The notes below the pieces were generated by a model. That model saw only the letters and a list, made by a program, of their open reading frames with translations, ran no database searches and was not told where the DNA came from. This document shows, piece after piece, positions 55,765 to 64,000 of a DNA stretch of 64,000 bases. The stretch's first letter is position 1. Each line of letters opens with the position of its first letter. Source of the DNA: Zavarzinella formosa DSM 19928. GTDB taxonomy: Bacteria > Planctomycetota > Planctomycetia > Gemmatales > Gemmataceae. Position numbers and translations under genes: made by a program. The stretch lies in NCBI RefSeq assembly GCF_000255705.1, contig NZ_JH636441.1, positions 587,124 through 651,123 on the forward strand, in the 5' to 3' direction.

Positions 55765-56685
55765 TTAGAACTTGATCCGTTGGACGCGATGGTTTTCGGT
55801 GTCGATCACATGAACCCGGCCTTTTTTATCCACGACCAATCCCCAAGGATCGGCCAACTGTCCCGGCAATCGGCCATTCTTGCCGCCCCATACTCCCTCA
55901 GAGACGCCATCCATCGTGAACCGTTGCACGCGATGGTTGCCCCGTTCCACCACATAGAGTTGTTTCTTTGGGCCAAAAGCCAGATCGTAAGGATATTTCA
56001 ACTCGCCGGGTTCGGTGCCTTCGCGACCGATCACCCGAACCAAATCGCCGTCGCGAGTGAAAACTTGCACGCGATGATTGCAGCCATCGGCCACATATAA
56101 GTTCCCGTCAGGTCCGAGGGCAAGGGCTCTTGGCCGGTTGAATTCCCCCGGTTCTATCCCCGGCTTGCCCCATGATTTCACAAAGGAGCCATCCGCCTTG
56201 AGTTTGGTGATGCGCTCATTGATGCCGAATTCGGAGACGTAAAAAAAACCATCCGCATCCTGCACGGCATCGCTCAGGTAGCCAAACTCGCCGGGGCCGT
56301 TCCCGGATCGGCCGCCGATGGTTTGAACTTCGTTTGAGTCTGTGTCATAGATGCGCAACGTGTGGTAATGCGAGTCACACACCATCAACCGGCCGTCGTT
56401 GGTCACGCCCAATCCGCTGGGTCGGCCGTTTCGATAATCCGGCGTGGTGAAGGTTGGCCCGAGATATTGTCCGTCCAGATCGAACGCCTGCACTCTTGCG
56501 GTGAAATCCACCACCCAGAGGCGGTCTTGCCCGTCGATCACCGCCGCCCGCGGACGGACGAAATCCCCGTCCCGCACGCCTCGCTGCCCCCAGACAGCCT
56601 CCGGCTTCGCGGACGTTCCGCATCCCCCGAGGAATGCCGACAGGCAGACGGCGAACAGGAGGCCGGAGATACGAGAAGGCGTCAT
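55765..56685 (-). CDS. NHL-repeat lipoprotein
   Basis: A 306-residue protein with a lipoprotein signal (SAFLGGCG lipobox near residue 22). NHL/six-bladed propeller repeats follow: FNRPRALALGPDGNLYVADGCNHRVQVF, LKYPYDLAFGPKKQLYVVERGNHRVQRF and LADPWGLVVDKKGRVHVIDTENHRVQ. Such propellers bind proteins or ligands at the cell envelope. It lies four bases downstream of the giant VWA gene's start side, in the same direction as it and MoxR, so the three may be one transcript. Confidence 0.9.
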   Translation of the reverse strand: MTPSRISGLLFAVCLSAFLGGCGTSAKPEAVWGQRGVRDGDFVRPRAAVIDGQDRLWVVDFTARVQAFDLDGQYLGPTFTTPDYRNGRPSGLGVTNDGRLMVCDSHYHTLRIYDTDSNEVQTIGGRSGNGPGEFGYLSDAVQDADGFFYVSEFGINERITKLKADGSFVKSWGKPGIEPGEFNRPRALALGPDGNLYVADGCNHRVQVFTRDGDLVRVIGREGTEPGELKYPYDLAFGPKKQLYVVERGNHRVQRFTMDGVSEGVWGGKNGRLPGQLADPWGLVVDKKGRVHVIDTENHRVQRIKF

Positions 56686-56815
56686 GCGGGTTTTGCCGTT
56701 CCTGCGAATTAATGCTCAACTTATCCGAAACAAGGGGACTCCGCAATCATCTTGTTCTCCCGTATCAATAAGTGTAATCCCTGCCATCTGTTAGACACTT
56801 CAAGGAGTTCTGACC
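56686..56815. promoter_or_regulatory. Divergent intergenic region
   Basis: 130 bases between the divergent NHL lipoprotein gene and the tandem methyltransferase gene. An AAGGAG ribosome site precedes the latter at about 56802. No clear promoter boxes were identified. Confidence 0.4.
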
Positions 56816-58639
56816 GTGATTCGACTCTCCTGGCTCTTCGCCGGGTTCATCGCCCTCAGTTTGGGCCTTGCCCCTGTTCATGCCCAACCGGAAGCCTCGC
56901 CCGTCCTGATTTACGTGACCGTGCCACCGGACGCCACGCTGGAAGTGGACGGCACGATCGTGAAACAAACCGGGCCGGAACGGCGGCTCATTACCCCGAC
57001 ACTCAAGTTCGGCGAAAAAGCCCAATACAAACTGACGGCCACCTTCACCCGCAACGGCGAAAAGGTGACAGTCACGGAGACGGTCACCGTTCAAGCGGGC
57101 GTGATTTCCAAGGTCGATCTGACGAAGGCACCGGCCGTCGAGCCCAAGAAGATGGAGCCGAAGAAGGAAGAGCCCAAGAAAGAAGAGCCGAAAAAGGTTG
57201 AACCCAAAAAAGAGGAGCCGAAGAAGGAAGAGCCCAAGAAGGTCGATCCCAAGCCGGAACCCAAGAAAGAAGAGCCCAAGGTTGAGCCGAAAAAGGAAGA
57301 ACCCAAGGTTGAGCCGAAGAAGGTTGATCCCAAACCGGAGATGAAGAAGGAAGAACCGAAGAAGGTCGAGCCGAAACCGGAACCCAAGAAAGAAGAGCCC
57401 AAGAAAGTCGAGCCGAAGCCGGAACCTAAGAAAGAAGAGCCGAAGAAGGAAGAACCCAAGAAGGTTGAGCCGAAGAAGCCGGAACCCCGGTTGGATGTGC
57501 CTTATGTTCCCACCCCGGACAAGGTCGTTGAAGAGATGCTGAAGATGGCCAATGTCACCGACAAGGACGTGGTCTATGACCTCGGCTGCGGCGATGGCCG
57601 CATCGTGGTGACGGCCGTGAAGAAGTACAAGGCGAAGAAAGGACTTGGCGTCGAACTTTCCCCGGAACGGGTGAAACTCTCCAAAGAAACCGCCGAAAAA
57701 GCAGGAGTGTCGGACAAGGTGGAAATCCGCGAGGGAGACGTGCTGAAGATCACCGACGTTTCCGAAGCCAGCGTCGTGACTCTTTATCTGTTGCCGGACA
57801 TCAACCAAAAGCTGAAGCCGATCCTGCAAAAAACGCTGAAGCCCGGTTCGCGGGTCGTCTCGCACGACTTCGATATGGGCGGCGACTGGAAGCCGGAAAA
57901 GGAAACGACCGTCAAGGATGAGGTTGGCCGCGAACACACGATCTACCTGTGGACCATTCCGGAGCCGAAGAAAATCGAGCCGAAGAAGGAAGAACCCAAG
58001 AAGGTTGAACCGAAAAAGGAAGAACCCAAGAAAGAAGAGCCTAAGAAGGTCGAGCCGAAGAAGGAAGAACCCAAGAAAGTCGAACAACCCAAGCCGGTTG
58101 CTCCGGCTGTTGAACCGAAGAAGACCGAAGAGCCGAAGAAAGTCAGCAAACTGCGACTGGACGTACCTTATGTCCCCACTCCGCAAACGGTCGTTGATGA
58201 GATGCTGAAAATGGCCGGAGTGAAGGAAGGCGACGTGGTCTATGACTTGGGCTGCGGCGATGGCCGGATCGTGGTGTCGGCCGTGAAGAACTTCAAGGCG
58301 AAGCGGGCCGTCGGCGTGGACATCGACCCGACTCGCATCAAGGAATCGAAGGAAAACGCCAAGACCGCCGGGGTGGAATCCAAGGTGGAATTCCGCGAAG
58401 GGGATGTCCTCAAAATCGAAGACGTTTCCGAAGCGACCGTTGTGGCCCTCTATCTGTTCCCGGAAGTGAACGAGAAACTTCAGCCGATGTTACAAAAGTC
58501 CCTGAAGCCGGGTTCCCGGATTGTCTCCCATGATTTCCTGATGCAAGACAACTGGAAACCGGAAAAGGAAATCGACGTGAAGGATGCCAGCGGCCAGCAC
58601 CATTCGATTTATCTGTGGACAGTCCCGGTGAAAAAATGA
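56816..58639 (+). CDS. Secreted tandem methyltransferase with TIGR03000 domain
   Basis: A 607-residue protein with a signal peptide (LFAGFIALSLGLAPVHAQP). A TIGR03000-like domain follows (about 28-105, VTVPPDATLEVDGT ... VTVQAGVISKV), then a Lys/Glu/Pro repeat linker (about 107-222), methyltransferase domain 1 (about 223-380) with DLGCGDGRIVV at 255, a second such linker (about 382-444), and domain 2 (about 445-605) with the same motif at 477. The domains share LDVPYVPTP starts and PGSR.VSHDF endings. Similar secreted methyltransferase-like proteins exist in other bacteria; the tandem form with charged linkers is what stands out. The start is GTG with AAGGAG about eight bases before. Confidence 0.85.
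   Translation: MIRLSWLFAGFIALSLGLAPVHAQPEASPVLIYVTVPPDATLEVDGTIVKQTGPERRLITPTLKFGEKAQYKLTATFTRNGEKVTVTETVTVQAGVISKVDLTKAPAVEPKKMEPKKEEPKKEEPKKVEPKKEEPKKEEPKKVDPKPEPKKEEPKVEPKKEEPKVEPKKVDPKPEMKKEEPKKVEPKPEPKKEEPKKVEPKPEPKKEEPKKEEPKKVEPKKPEPRLDVPYVPTPDKVVEEMLKMANVTDKDVVYDLGCGDGRIVVTAVKKYKAKKGLGVELSPERVKLSKETAEKAGVSDKVEIREGDVLKITDVSEASVVTLYLLPDINQKLKPILQKTLKPGSRVVSHDFDMGGDWKPEKETTVKDEVGREHTIYLWTIPEPKKIEPKKEEPKKVEPKKEEPKKEEPKKVEPKKEEPKKVEQPKPVAPAVEPKKTEEPKKVSKLRLDVPYVPTPQTVVDEMLKMAGVKEGDVVYDLGCGDGRIVVSAVKNFKAKRAVGVDIDPTRIKESKENAKTAGVESKVEFREGDVLKIEDVSEATVVALYLFPEVNEKLQPMLQKSLKPGSRIVSHDFLMQDNWKPEKEIDVKDASGQHHSIYLWTVPVKK
57136..57486 (+). repeat. Lys/Glu/Pro codon repeats, first linker
   Basis: About 115 codons made mostly of PKKEEPKK and PKPEPKKEE units; DNA copies diverge at silent positions. 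It forms an extended, highly charged linker between the TIGR03000 part and methyltransferase domain 1. Confidence 0.9.
57964..58143 (+). repeat. Lys/Glu/Pro codon repeats, second linker
   Basis: A second run of about 60 codons of the same PKKEEPKK units, ending EEPKK before the second methyltransferase domain. Its presence before each domain suggests that a linker-plus-domain unit was duplicated. Confidence 0.9.
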
Positions 58640-58695
58640 TTGAATGGAGGCCAGACAGATGATCGCCAATGATCTGACCTCCCTGAGACATATCC

Positions 58696-60285
58696 ATGAG
58701 CACCCGGTACGACGCGATCATCATCGGCGGCGGGCATAATGGCTTGGTCACCGCCGCTTATCTCGGCAAGGCGGGGAAAAAAGTTCTTGTGCTGGAACGC
58801 CGGGGTGTATTGGGTGGATGTGCCGTCACCGAGGAGATTTGGCCGGGTTACAAGGTTTCGACGGCTGCTTATGTGAATAGCCTGTTCCGGCCCGAGATCA
58901 TTCGGGATCTGGAACTGAAAAAGCATGGCTTCCAGATGCTGCCGCGAAGCCCCTCTTCGTTCACGCCGTTTCCGGACGGCCGATACTTGATGATGGGGCC
59001 GGACAAGGAGATGACTCGCCGGGCGGTGGCCAAATTCTCCACAAAAGATGCCGAGAATCTTCCGAAATACGAAGACATGCTGATGCGAGTCGCAGATTTC
59101 CTCGAACCGCAACTCACGCAAATCCCCCCTGATCCTTTCTCCGGCATCGGCAACTTGTTTCAACTTGGCAAGATCGGTCTCAATTTCCGCAAGCTCGGCC
59201 GGCAAACCGCCACCGAGGCTGTCGAGGTGCTGACCGGGGCGGCCACTCCAATCTTGGATCGCTGGTTCGAGAGTGATGAACTGAAAGCGACGCTGGCCAC
59301 CGATGCCGTCATCGGGGCGTTTGCTCCGCCTTCCCACCCCGGCACCGCGTATGTGCTGTTTCACCATGTGATGGGCGAATGCGACGGGGCCAGAGGGGTG
59401 TGGGGCTATGTGAAAGGGGGCATCGGCATGATTGCCGCCAGCACGGCTCGCGCGGCCGAGTCGTTTGGCGTCGAGATTCGCCCAAACTCCGAGGTGGCGA
59501 AGATCAACACAAAGAACGGCTCCGTCACGGGCGTGACTCTGAAAGACGGCACGGAATTCACGGCCCCGGTAGTGGCCTCCAGTGTCGATTGTAATCTGAC
59601 GTTCTTGAAGTTCATGGATGAAAAAGACTTGCCCGGCGAGTTTGTTGCGGCTGTCAAAAAGATTGATTACAGTTCGGCGACGGTGAAGATCAACGTCGCC
59701 CTTTCCGAACCACCGCAGTTCAATTGCCTGCCCGGAACCGCCATCGGCCCGCAGCATCACGGCACGATGCACATCTGCCCGAGCATGGAATACATCGAAC
59801 GGGCTTACGACGACGCCAAGTACGGCAAACCGGCCACGAACCCGATGCTCGAATGCACGATGGCCACCGCCGTCGATCCGAGTTTGGCCCCCGTGGGCAA
59901 GCACATCCTGAGCATGTTCATCCAGTATGCCCCGTATCACCTCAAAGACTCGACATGGGATGTGGAACGGGATCGCTTTGCCGACCGCTGTTTCGACATC
60001 TTGAACGAATATGCCCCGAATTTCAAAGCCTCGGTGATCGACCGGCAAATTCTGGCCCCGCCGGATCTAGAACGCATCTATGGCATCACCGGCGGCAACA
60101 TCATGCAAGGGGCGATGAGCCTCTCCAGCATGTTCTCGTTCCGCCCGGTCGCCGGGTTTGCAAACTATCAAACTCCGATTCGCGGCCTCTACATGTGCGG
60201 TGCTGCCGCCCACCCCGGTGGCGGCGTGATGGGTGCCGCCGGGTGGAACGCCTCAAGGGTGATTCTCAAGGATCGCGTTCGATAG
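58696..60285 (+). CDS. FAD-dependent oxidoreductase (PYROXD2/phytoene desaturase-like)
   Basis: A 529-residue flavoprotein. The dinucleotide-binding motif IIIGGGHNGLVTAAYLGKAG is at the N-terminus, followed by VLERRGVLGGCAVTEE, and the C-terminal FAD motif is LYMCGAAAHPGGGVMGAAG. It fits the PYROXD2/carotenoid-desaturase-related family. The substrate is not known; carotenoid or retinoid-like oxidations are family possibilities. No membrane segment was seen. It is followed 19 bases on by the DUF2817 gene. Confidence 0.9.
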   Translation: MSTRYDAIIIGGGHNGLVTAAYLGKAGKKVLVLERRGVLGGCAVTEEIWPGYKVSTAAYVNSLFRPEIIRDLELKKHGFQMLPRSPSSFTPFPDGRYLMMGPDKEMTRRAVAKFSTKDAENLPKYEDMLMRVADFLEPQLTQIPPDPFSGIGNLFQLGKIGLNFRKLGRQTATEAVEVLTGAATPILDRWFESDELKATLATDAVIGAFAPPSHPGTAYVLFHHVMGECDGARGVWGYVKGGIGMIAASTARAAESFGVEIRPNSEVAKINTKNGSVTGVTLKDGTEFTAPVVASSVDCNLTFLKFMDEKDLPGEFVAAVKKIDYSSATVKINVALSEPPQFNCLPGTAIGPQHHGTMHICPSMEYIERAYDDAKYGKPATNPMLECTMATAVDPSLAPVGKHILSMFIQYAPYHLKDSTWDVERDRFADRCFDILNEYAPNFKASVIDRQILAPPDLERIYGITGGNIMQGAMSLSSMFSFRPVAGFANYQTPIRGLYMCGAAAHPGGGVMGAAGWNASRVILKDRVR

Positions 60286-60304
60286 ACGCTTGGGAGCATT
60301 TTCA

Positions 60305-61408
60305 GTGAATCATTCTCAGGCGTTTTCGCCGGACTATGCCACGGCAAGACGCCGATTCCGCGAGGCCGTGACCCGGCTGGGCTGGGAGTTGGAAGCCTTT
60401 CCGATTGGCGGTGTCGGCCCGAATGGCGAAGAACTCGCCTTTGATGTGGCCTGTTCCCCCGGCGGCGATTTTGCCAACTCCTTGGTTGTCTCCGGCGGTC
60501 TCCACGGAGTCGAGGGGTTCTTCGGATCGGCGGTACAACTGGCCCTGCTTGACGGTTGGGCAAATGGTTCCAAGCCGCTTCCCCGGTTGAATTGCGTGTT
60601 GTTGCACGGACTCAATCCGCACGGGTTCGCCTGGCTTCGGCGGTTTGACGAGAACAACGTCGATCCCAACCGCAACTTTCTTCTTCCCGGCGAACTCTAT
60701 TCCGGTTCGCCGGCCAAATATCCCCAATTCAATTCGTTCTTGAATCCCGAACGGCCCCCCTCCGCGTGGGAGCCGTTTACGCTCAAGGCTCTGTGGATGA
60801 TCGCCCGGCACGGTATGTCGGCCGTCAAGCAAGCGGTGGCCGCCGGGCAATACGACTTTCCCAAAGGGGTGTTTTACGGCGGGGCCGGTCCGTCTCGCAC
60901 CAATCAATTGTTGGACGAACATCTGCCCCGCTGGTTGAAGGGAAGCCGGGAGGTGGTGCATCTCGATTTTCACACCGGATTGGGCCGCTTCGCCGAGTGC
61001 AAGCTGCTCATTGACTATCCGCTGACAGACCGGCAACGAACCCGCCTGATGGATTGGTACGGAACTGGGTCGTATGAGGACTGTGGACCCTCGGGGATCA
61101 GTTACGATGCCCGAGGCGGGTTTGGGCACTGGTGTGTTTCCCGCCGGTTCGCCGACGATTATTTGTTCGCCTGCGCCGAGTTCGGCACCTATGGGCCGAT
61201 TCCGATGTTCGCGGGCGTCCGGGCCGAGAATCAGGCGCATCATTGGGGAAAGCCGAATGCCGCCGGGACGATCCGGGCCAAAAAACGATTGCGAGAGTTG
61301 TTTTCTCCCTCGTCCGATGAGTGGCGGTCAAGGGTGTTGAAGCACGGGATCGAATTGGTCGACCGGGCGGTTGCCGGGCTGACAAACGATGCGGCGAAGC
61401 CTGTCTGA
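60305..61408 (+). CDS. DUF2817/M14-like metallopeptidase
   Basis: A 367-residue protein of the DUF2817 family, related to zinc carboxypeptidases (M14). It shows a zinc-site motif [13 protein letters not shown] (His and Glu), [23 protein letters not shown] with the Asn-Arg pair, and [12 protein letters not shown] with the third zinc histidine. The target is unknown; release of amino acids from small peptides or conjugates is inferred. The start is GTG 60305 with GGGAG ten bases upstream; a TTG at 60290 is an alternative. Only 19 bases separate it from the oxidoreductase gene, so they are likely one operon. Confidence 0.85.
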   Translation: MNHSQAFSPDYATARRRFREAVTRLGWELEAFPIGGVGPNGEELAFDVACSPGGDFANSLVVSGGLHGVEGFFGSAVQLALLDGWANGSKPLPRLNCVLLHGLNPHGFAWLRRFDENNVDPNRNFLLPGELYSGSPAKYPQFNSFLNPERPPSAWEPFTLKALWMIARHGMSAVKQAVAAGQYDFPKGVFYGGAGPSRTNQLLDEHLPRWLKGSREVVHLDFHTGLGRFAECKLLIDYPLTDRQRTRLMDWYGTGSYEDCGPSGISYDARGGFGHWCVSRRFADDYLFACAEFGTYGPIPMFAGVRAENQAHHWGKPNAAGTIRAKKRLRELFSPSSDEWRSRVLKHGIELVDRAVAGLTNDAAKPV

Positions 61409-61512
61409 CAAGGTGGCATTTCGGCCCGGTTGCCCTACTCGCCCACCGGGTTTCCCCTAAACCGATTCCATGTGTTGAAGTCCCGAAAAAGCACTCTCCC
61501 CAGTGGGTTGCC

Positions 61513-62826
61513 ATGTCGTTCTTTCCCGAAATTTCCAAGATCAAATACGAAGGGGCGGACAGCAAGAATCCGCTCGCATTCCGGCACTACAACCCGGATG
61601 AAGTGGTCGAAGGCAAGACCATGAAGGAACACCTGCGGTTTGCCGTGTGCTACTGGCACACCTTCCGCGGAACCGGGAGCGATCCATTCGGGCCGGGGTG
61701 TGCCGTGCGGCCGTGGGAAGACGGCACGGACAGCTTGGAAATGGCCCTCAAGCGAGTGGACGTGGCTTTCGAGTTCATCGAAAAGCTCGACGTGCCGTTC
61801 TACTGCTTCCACGATCGCGATGTGTCCCCCGAAGGGAAGAACCTAGCCGAGACGAACAAAAATCTGGATGCCGTCGCCGCCAAACTGAAGGCAGCCCAAG
61901 CCCGCACGGGAATCAAGCTCCTCTGGGGCACGGCCAACCTGTTCAGCAACCCGCGATTTGTCCACGGGGCCAGCACCAGTTGCAACGCCGATGTGTTTGC
62001 TTATGCCGGGGCGCAGGTGAAGAAAGCCCTCGAAGTGACCAAGGAACTCGGCGGCGAGAACTATGTGTTCTGGGGCGGTCGCGAAGGTTACATGAACCTC
62101 CTGAACACCAACCTGCGGCGTGAATTCGACCACCTCGCCAAGTTTCTGCACATGGCCGTCGATTATGCGAAGAAGATCGGCTTCACCGGTCAATTCCTGA
62201 TCGAACCCAAGCCGAAGGAACCGACCACACACCAATACGACAGTGATTGCGCCGCCTGCACGGCCTTCCTGAAGACCTACGATCTCGACAAGTATTTCAA
62301 GCTTAACATTGAGACTAACCATGCCACGCTGGCCGGTCACACAATGTACCACGAACTGACCTACGCCAGTTCTTACGGAATGCTCGGCTCCATCGACGCC
62401 AATCGCGGCGACTTGCTCCTCGGCTGGGACACGGACCAATTCCCCACCAACCTGTACGAAACCGCCCAGGTGATGCTCGTCGTGTTGGGTCAAAAGGGCA
62501 TCGGCTCCGGTGGTTTGAACTTCGACGCCAAGGTTCGCCGGGAGAGCTTCGAGCCGGTGGACCTGTTCCATGCCCACATCGGCGGGATGGACGCCTTCGC
62601 CCACGGCTTGAAGATCGCCGCCGCCATCCGCAAGGACGGCGTGCTGAACGACTTCGTAAAGACCCGCTACGCCACTTGGGACACGGGCGTGGGAGCCGAG
62701 ATCGAAAGCGGCAAAGCCACCTTCGAGACGCTGGAAAAATACATGCTCGCCAAGGGCGAAGCCGACAAGAATGTCTCCGGTCGTCAGGAAATGTTGGAGA
62801 ACATTATTAACCGTTACATGAAATGA
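61513..62826 (+). CDS. xylA: Xylose isomerase
   Basis: A 437-residue class II xylose isomerase, interconverting D-xylose and D-xylulose (and glucose/fructose weakly). Catalytic and metal motifs are [13 protein letters not shown] (the catalytic His and its Asp), [21 protein letters not shown] (metal Glu and catalytic Lys), [13 protein letters not shown] and LGWDTDQFP. The fold is a TIM barrel with two Mg/Mn ions. Xylulose kinase or a regulator is not nearby. ATG 61513 begins the family N-terminus ([12 protein letters not shown]); the longer upstream frame is not needed. Confidence 0.96.
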   Translation: MSFFPEISKIKYEGADSKNPLAFRHYNPDEVVEGKTMKEHLRFAVCYWHTFRGTGSDPFGPGCAVRPWEDGTDSLEMALKRVDVAFEFIEKLDVPFYCFHDRDVSPEGKNLAETNKNLDAVAAKLKAAQARTGIKLLWGTANLFSNPRFVHGASTSCNADVFAYAGAQVKKALEVTKELGGENYVFWGGREGYMNLLNTNLRREFDHLAKFLHMAVDYAKKIGFTGQFLIEPKPKEPTTHQYDSDCAACTAFLKTYDLDKYFKLNIETNHATLAGHTMYHELTYASSYGMLGSIDANRGDLLLGWDTDQFPTNLYETAQVMLVVLGQKGIGSGGLNFDAKVRRESFEPVDLFHAHIGGMDAFAHGLKIAAAIRKDGVLNDFVKTRYATWDTGVGAEIESGKATFETLEKYMLAKGEADKNVSGRQEMLENIINRYMK

Positions 62827-62854
62827 CGGATCCATTTTTCGAGTTGGGCGACGC

Positions 62855-63493
62855 ATGATCGAGTCAATTGCGGATCTCGTCACGTTCTTGAAGAGATTCC
62901 ACCGCCATTGGCTCGATGCTCCGTCGCTCGATCCAAGTCTGATTCCGGCCGACCTGCCCCCCGGTTTGGCTACAATCTATCGGGAATTTGGTTCCTTGAT
63001 GGAAATCTTGCCCGGATCCGGCAATGGCTGGTGTTCACCGTTCCACGCGCAAGATTCCCTCGTCCCGGTCCATCGCCTCAAGCGAGTTGACGGGATGATC
63101 GAATTCGCCATCGAAAATTCCGGTATCTGGTCTGCTCGCTTTCCCCTTGGCCAACCCGATCCCCCTGTGTATTCTGCCGCCGCCGATGTGTGGAACGAAG
63201 TGGAGCGTGGCTATGTGGTGGTGTGTAAGTCGCTCAACCACTTTCTCATCACATTTTGTCTGCATGAGGCGTTGTTCGGATGTCGGAACAAGGGTGCGGT
63301 TCGTGATGGACGATCTCCCGAACAAGTGTTGAACATTCCATTGCGGCCTCTGTGGCTCAACGGGTGCTATGTGCTCGGAGAACCGGACCATCATTTCTTC
63401 GTGTCTTCGGAAAATGATGTGCTGGTCATGGAATGGGCGGGTGTATGGATCGGCTCGAACATCCGATCCGTGTCCGACGTGACGAGATCATGA
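62855..63493 (+). CDS. Hypothetical protein, possibly SUKH-like
   Basis: A 212-residue cytosolic-looking protein without signal or membrane segments. The opening (LPPGLATIYREFGS) and the later PFHAQDSLVPV resemble the SMI1/KNR4 (SUKH) immunity-protein fold, in which LPxxLxxFyrxxGG-type openings recur, but this is a weak match. Cys residues lie at FCLHEALFGC. A SUKH protein could protect against a toxin, yet no toxin gene is adjacent. Confidence 0.5.
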   Translation: MIESIADLVTFLKRFHRHWLDAPSLDPSLIPADLPPGLATIYREFGSLMEILPGSGNGWCSPFHAQDSLVPVHRLKRVDGMIEFAIENSGIWSARFPLGQPDPPVYSAAADVWNEVERGYVVVCKSLNHFLITFCLHEALFGCRNKGAVRDGRSPEQVLNIPLRPLWLNGCYVLGEPDHHFFVSSENDVLVMEWAGVWIGSNIRSVSDVTRS

Positions 63494-63600
63494 GGTTGTG
63501 ATGAGCGAATCTCCAACCGGCCATTGGAATCAACCACCGCATTTTCAATAATGCCGACAACGGGTATCATGATCTCTGTTGAACTCGCGGGAGGCGACTC

Positions 63601-63933
63601 ATGAACACCAATCTTCATCATGACCCAATCTACGTCAAAGTGATTGTTCGCAATGGCCAGTTGATCGTCAATGAACCGCTCAGTCTCCCTGATGGCACCG
63701 AAGGAACTGTCATTTTTGGTAACAACGCGGATGCTGATTCCGATGATGGCTGGGATAATTCCCCCGAAGGTATTGCTCGCTGGCTGGAGTGGTTCGATTC
63801 GCTCCAGCTGCTTCTCATCACCCCGAAGGAGCAGGCAGACACCGATCAATCACTTCGTGAAATGGGCGAGCAAGGATGGTTGAAAATGGAGCGTGAGGCC
63901 AAGGAAATCTATTGTCATCTCCAAGGACACTGA
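63601..63933 (+). CDS. Antitoxin-like protein (DUF104/AF2212 type)
   Basis: A 110-residue protein whose first 45 residues (IYVKVIVRNGQLIVNEPLSLPDGTEGTVIF) fit the beta-rich DUF104/AF2212 antitoxin domain, which binds DNA and a cognate PIN toxin in intact pairs. The C-terminal half is helical and acidic. ATG 63601 has GGGAGG nine bases upstream (CGGGAGGCGACTC). No intact toxin gene follows within the window; a short PIN-like tail is discussed separately. Confidence 0.7.
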   Translation: MNTNLHHDPIYVKVIVRNGQLIVNEPLSLPDGTEGTVIFGNNADADSDDGWDNSPEGIARWLEWFDSLQLLLITPKEQADTDQSLREMGEQGWLKMEREAKEIYCHLQGH

Positions 63934-64000
63934 AATGCTCGCCATTCCGGGACTCAAGGCATTTGCGCGGTAATGACCTACCATTTTTCCGCCTGATCGA

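Noticed and set aside
57136..58143. Regularly spaced repeats that could suggest a CRISPR array
   Set aside because: The repeats are codon repeats within one protein, without unique spacers or a Cas gene.
56765..58186. A 473-codon minus-strand frame rich in Phe and Leu
   Set aside because: It is the antisense reading of the Lys/Glu/Pro repeats, which gives Phe/Leu runs that imitate membrane helices.
1..64000. tRNA, rRNA, origin of replication, integrase or prophage signals
   Set aside because: None was recognised by eye; a tRNAscan or Rfam search would be decisive.

Overview
The window is a GC-rich bacterial chromosome segment that reads as a planctomycete, most likely family Gemmataceae. 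Four sequence features support this: a protein with the TIGR02996 'repeat-companion' head and leucine-rich repeats; a TIGR03000-type domain on a secreted protein; a DUF1501 Tat-exported protein; and an alternative complex III (ACIII) plus caa3-type oxidase operon of planctomycete layout. Genes are dense, often with ATGA/GTGA stop-start overlaps. I saw no rRNA, tRNA, CRISPR array, transposase or prophage. The assignment is inferred from protein families, not from a marker gene.

Layout. 1-520 has no convincing gene. 521-5709 holds a glycosyltransferase-like protein, a small membrane protein, an HD hydrolase, a DUF1501 protein and an FG-GAP/VCBS protein. 5908-9753 is a three-gene set: MotA/TolQ-like channel, actin/Hsp70-fold protein and membrane-anchored coiled-coil VWA protein. 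9973-13149 carries a MEMO-family protein, a sigma factor with a signal-peptide-like N-terminus, an unknown protein, and a small protein overlapping a retropepsin-like aspartic protease.

13508-28689 is the core of the window: about 15 kb of co-oriented respiratory genes. ActABCDEF (ACIII) and a one-TM accessory protein are followed by SCO1, CoxB with a fused cytochrome c, an A2-type CoxA, CoxC, CoxD and a diheme cytochrome c. Electrons would pass from quinol through ACIII to the cytochrome c domain of CoxB and the caa3 oxidase.

28712-31206 (minus) has a bestrophin-like channel, a secreted thioredoxin-like protein, a small membrane protein, and a small membrane-protein gene split by an in-frame TAG. 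31513-36463 is a signalling operon: AI-2E-type transporter, hybrid histidine kinase and response regulator. It is followed by a Uma2 nuclease-like protein, a multi-TM protein, a Ser/Thr kinase with a C-terminal TM anchor, a CotH-family protein, the LRR protein and aspartate kinase. 45551-50914 holds an Rpn-like nuclease, a methyltransferase overlapping an orphan MlaE permease, a LysR regulator, a secreted protein of unknown function and an SGNH hydrolase. 51030-56685 is a MoxR ATPase, a giant VWA protein and an NHL lipoprotein. 56816-62826 has a secreted protein with two methyltransferase domains joined by charged Lys/Glu/Pro repeats, a PYROXD2-like oxidoreductase, an M14-like DUF2817 protein and xylose isomerase. 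The window ends with an unknown protein and an antitoxin-like protein followed by what may be a toxin remnant.

Several intergenic regions hold long, near-perfect inverted repeats (36-50 bp arms) resembling dispersed palindromic repeat families. The observations I would check first are the TAG-split gene, the secreted tandem methyltransferase, the signal-peptide-like sigma factor, and the MotA/actin-like/VWA cluster.
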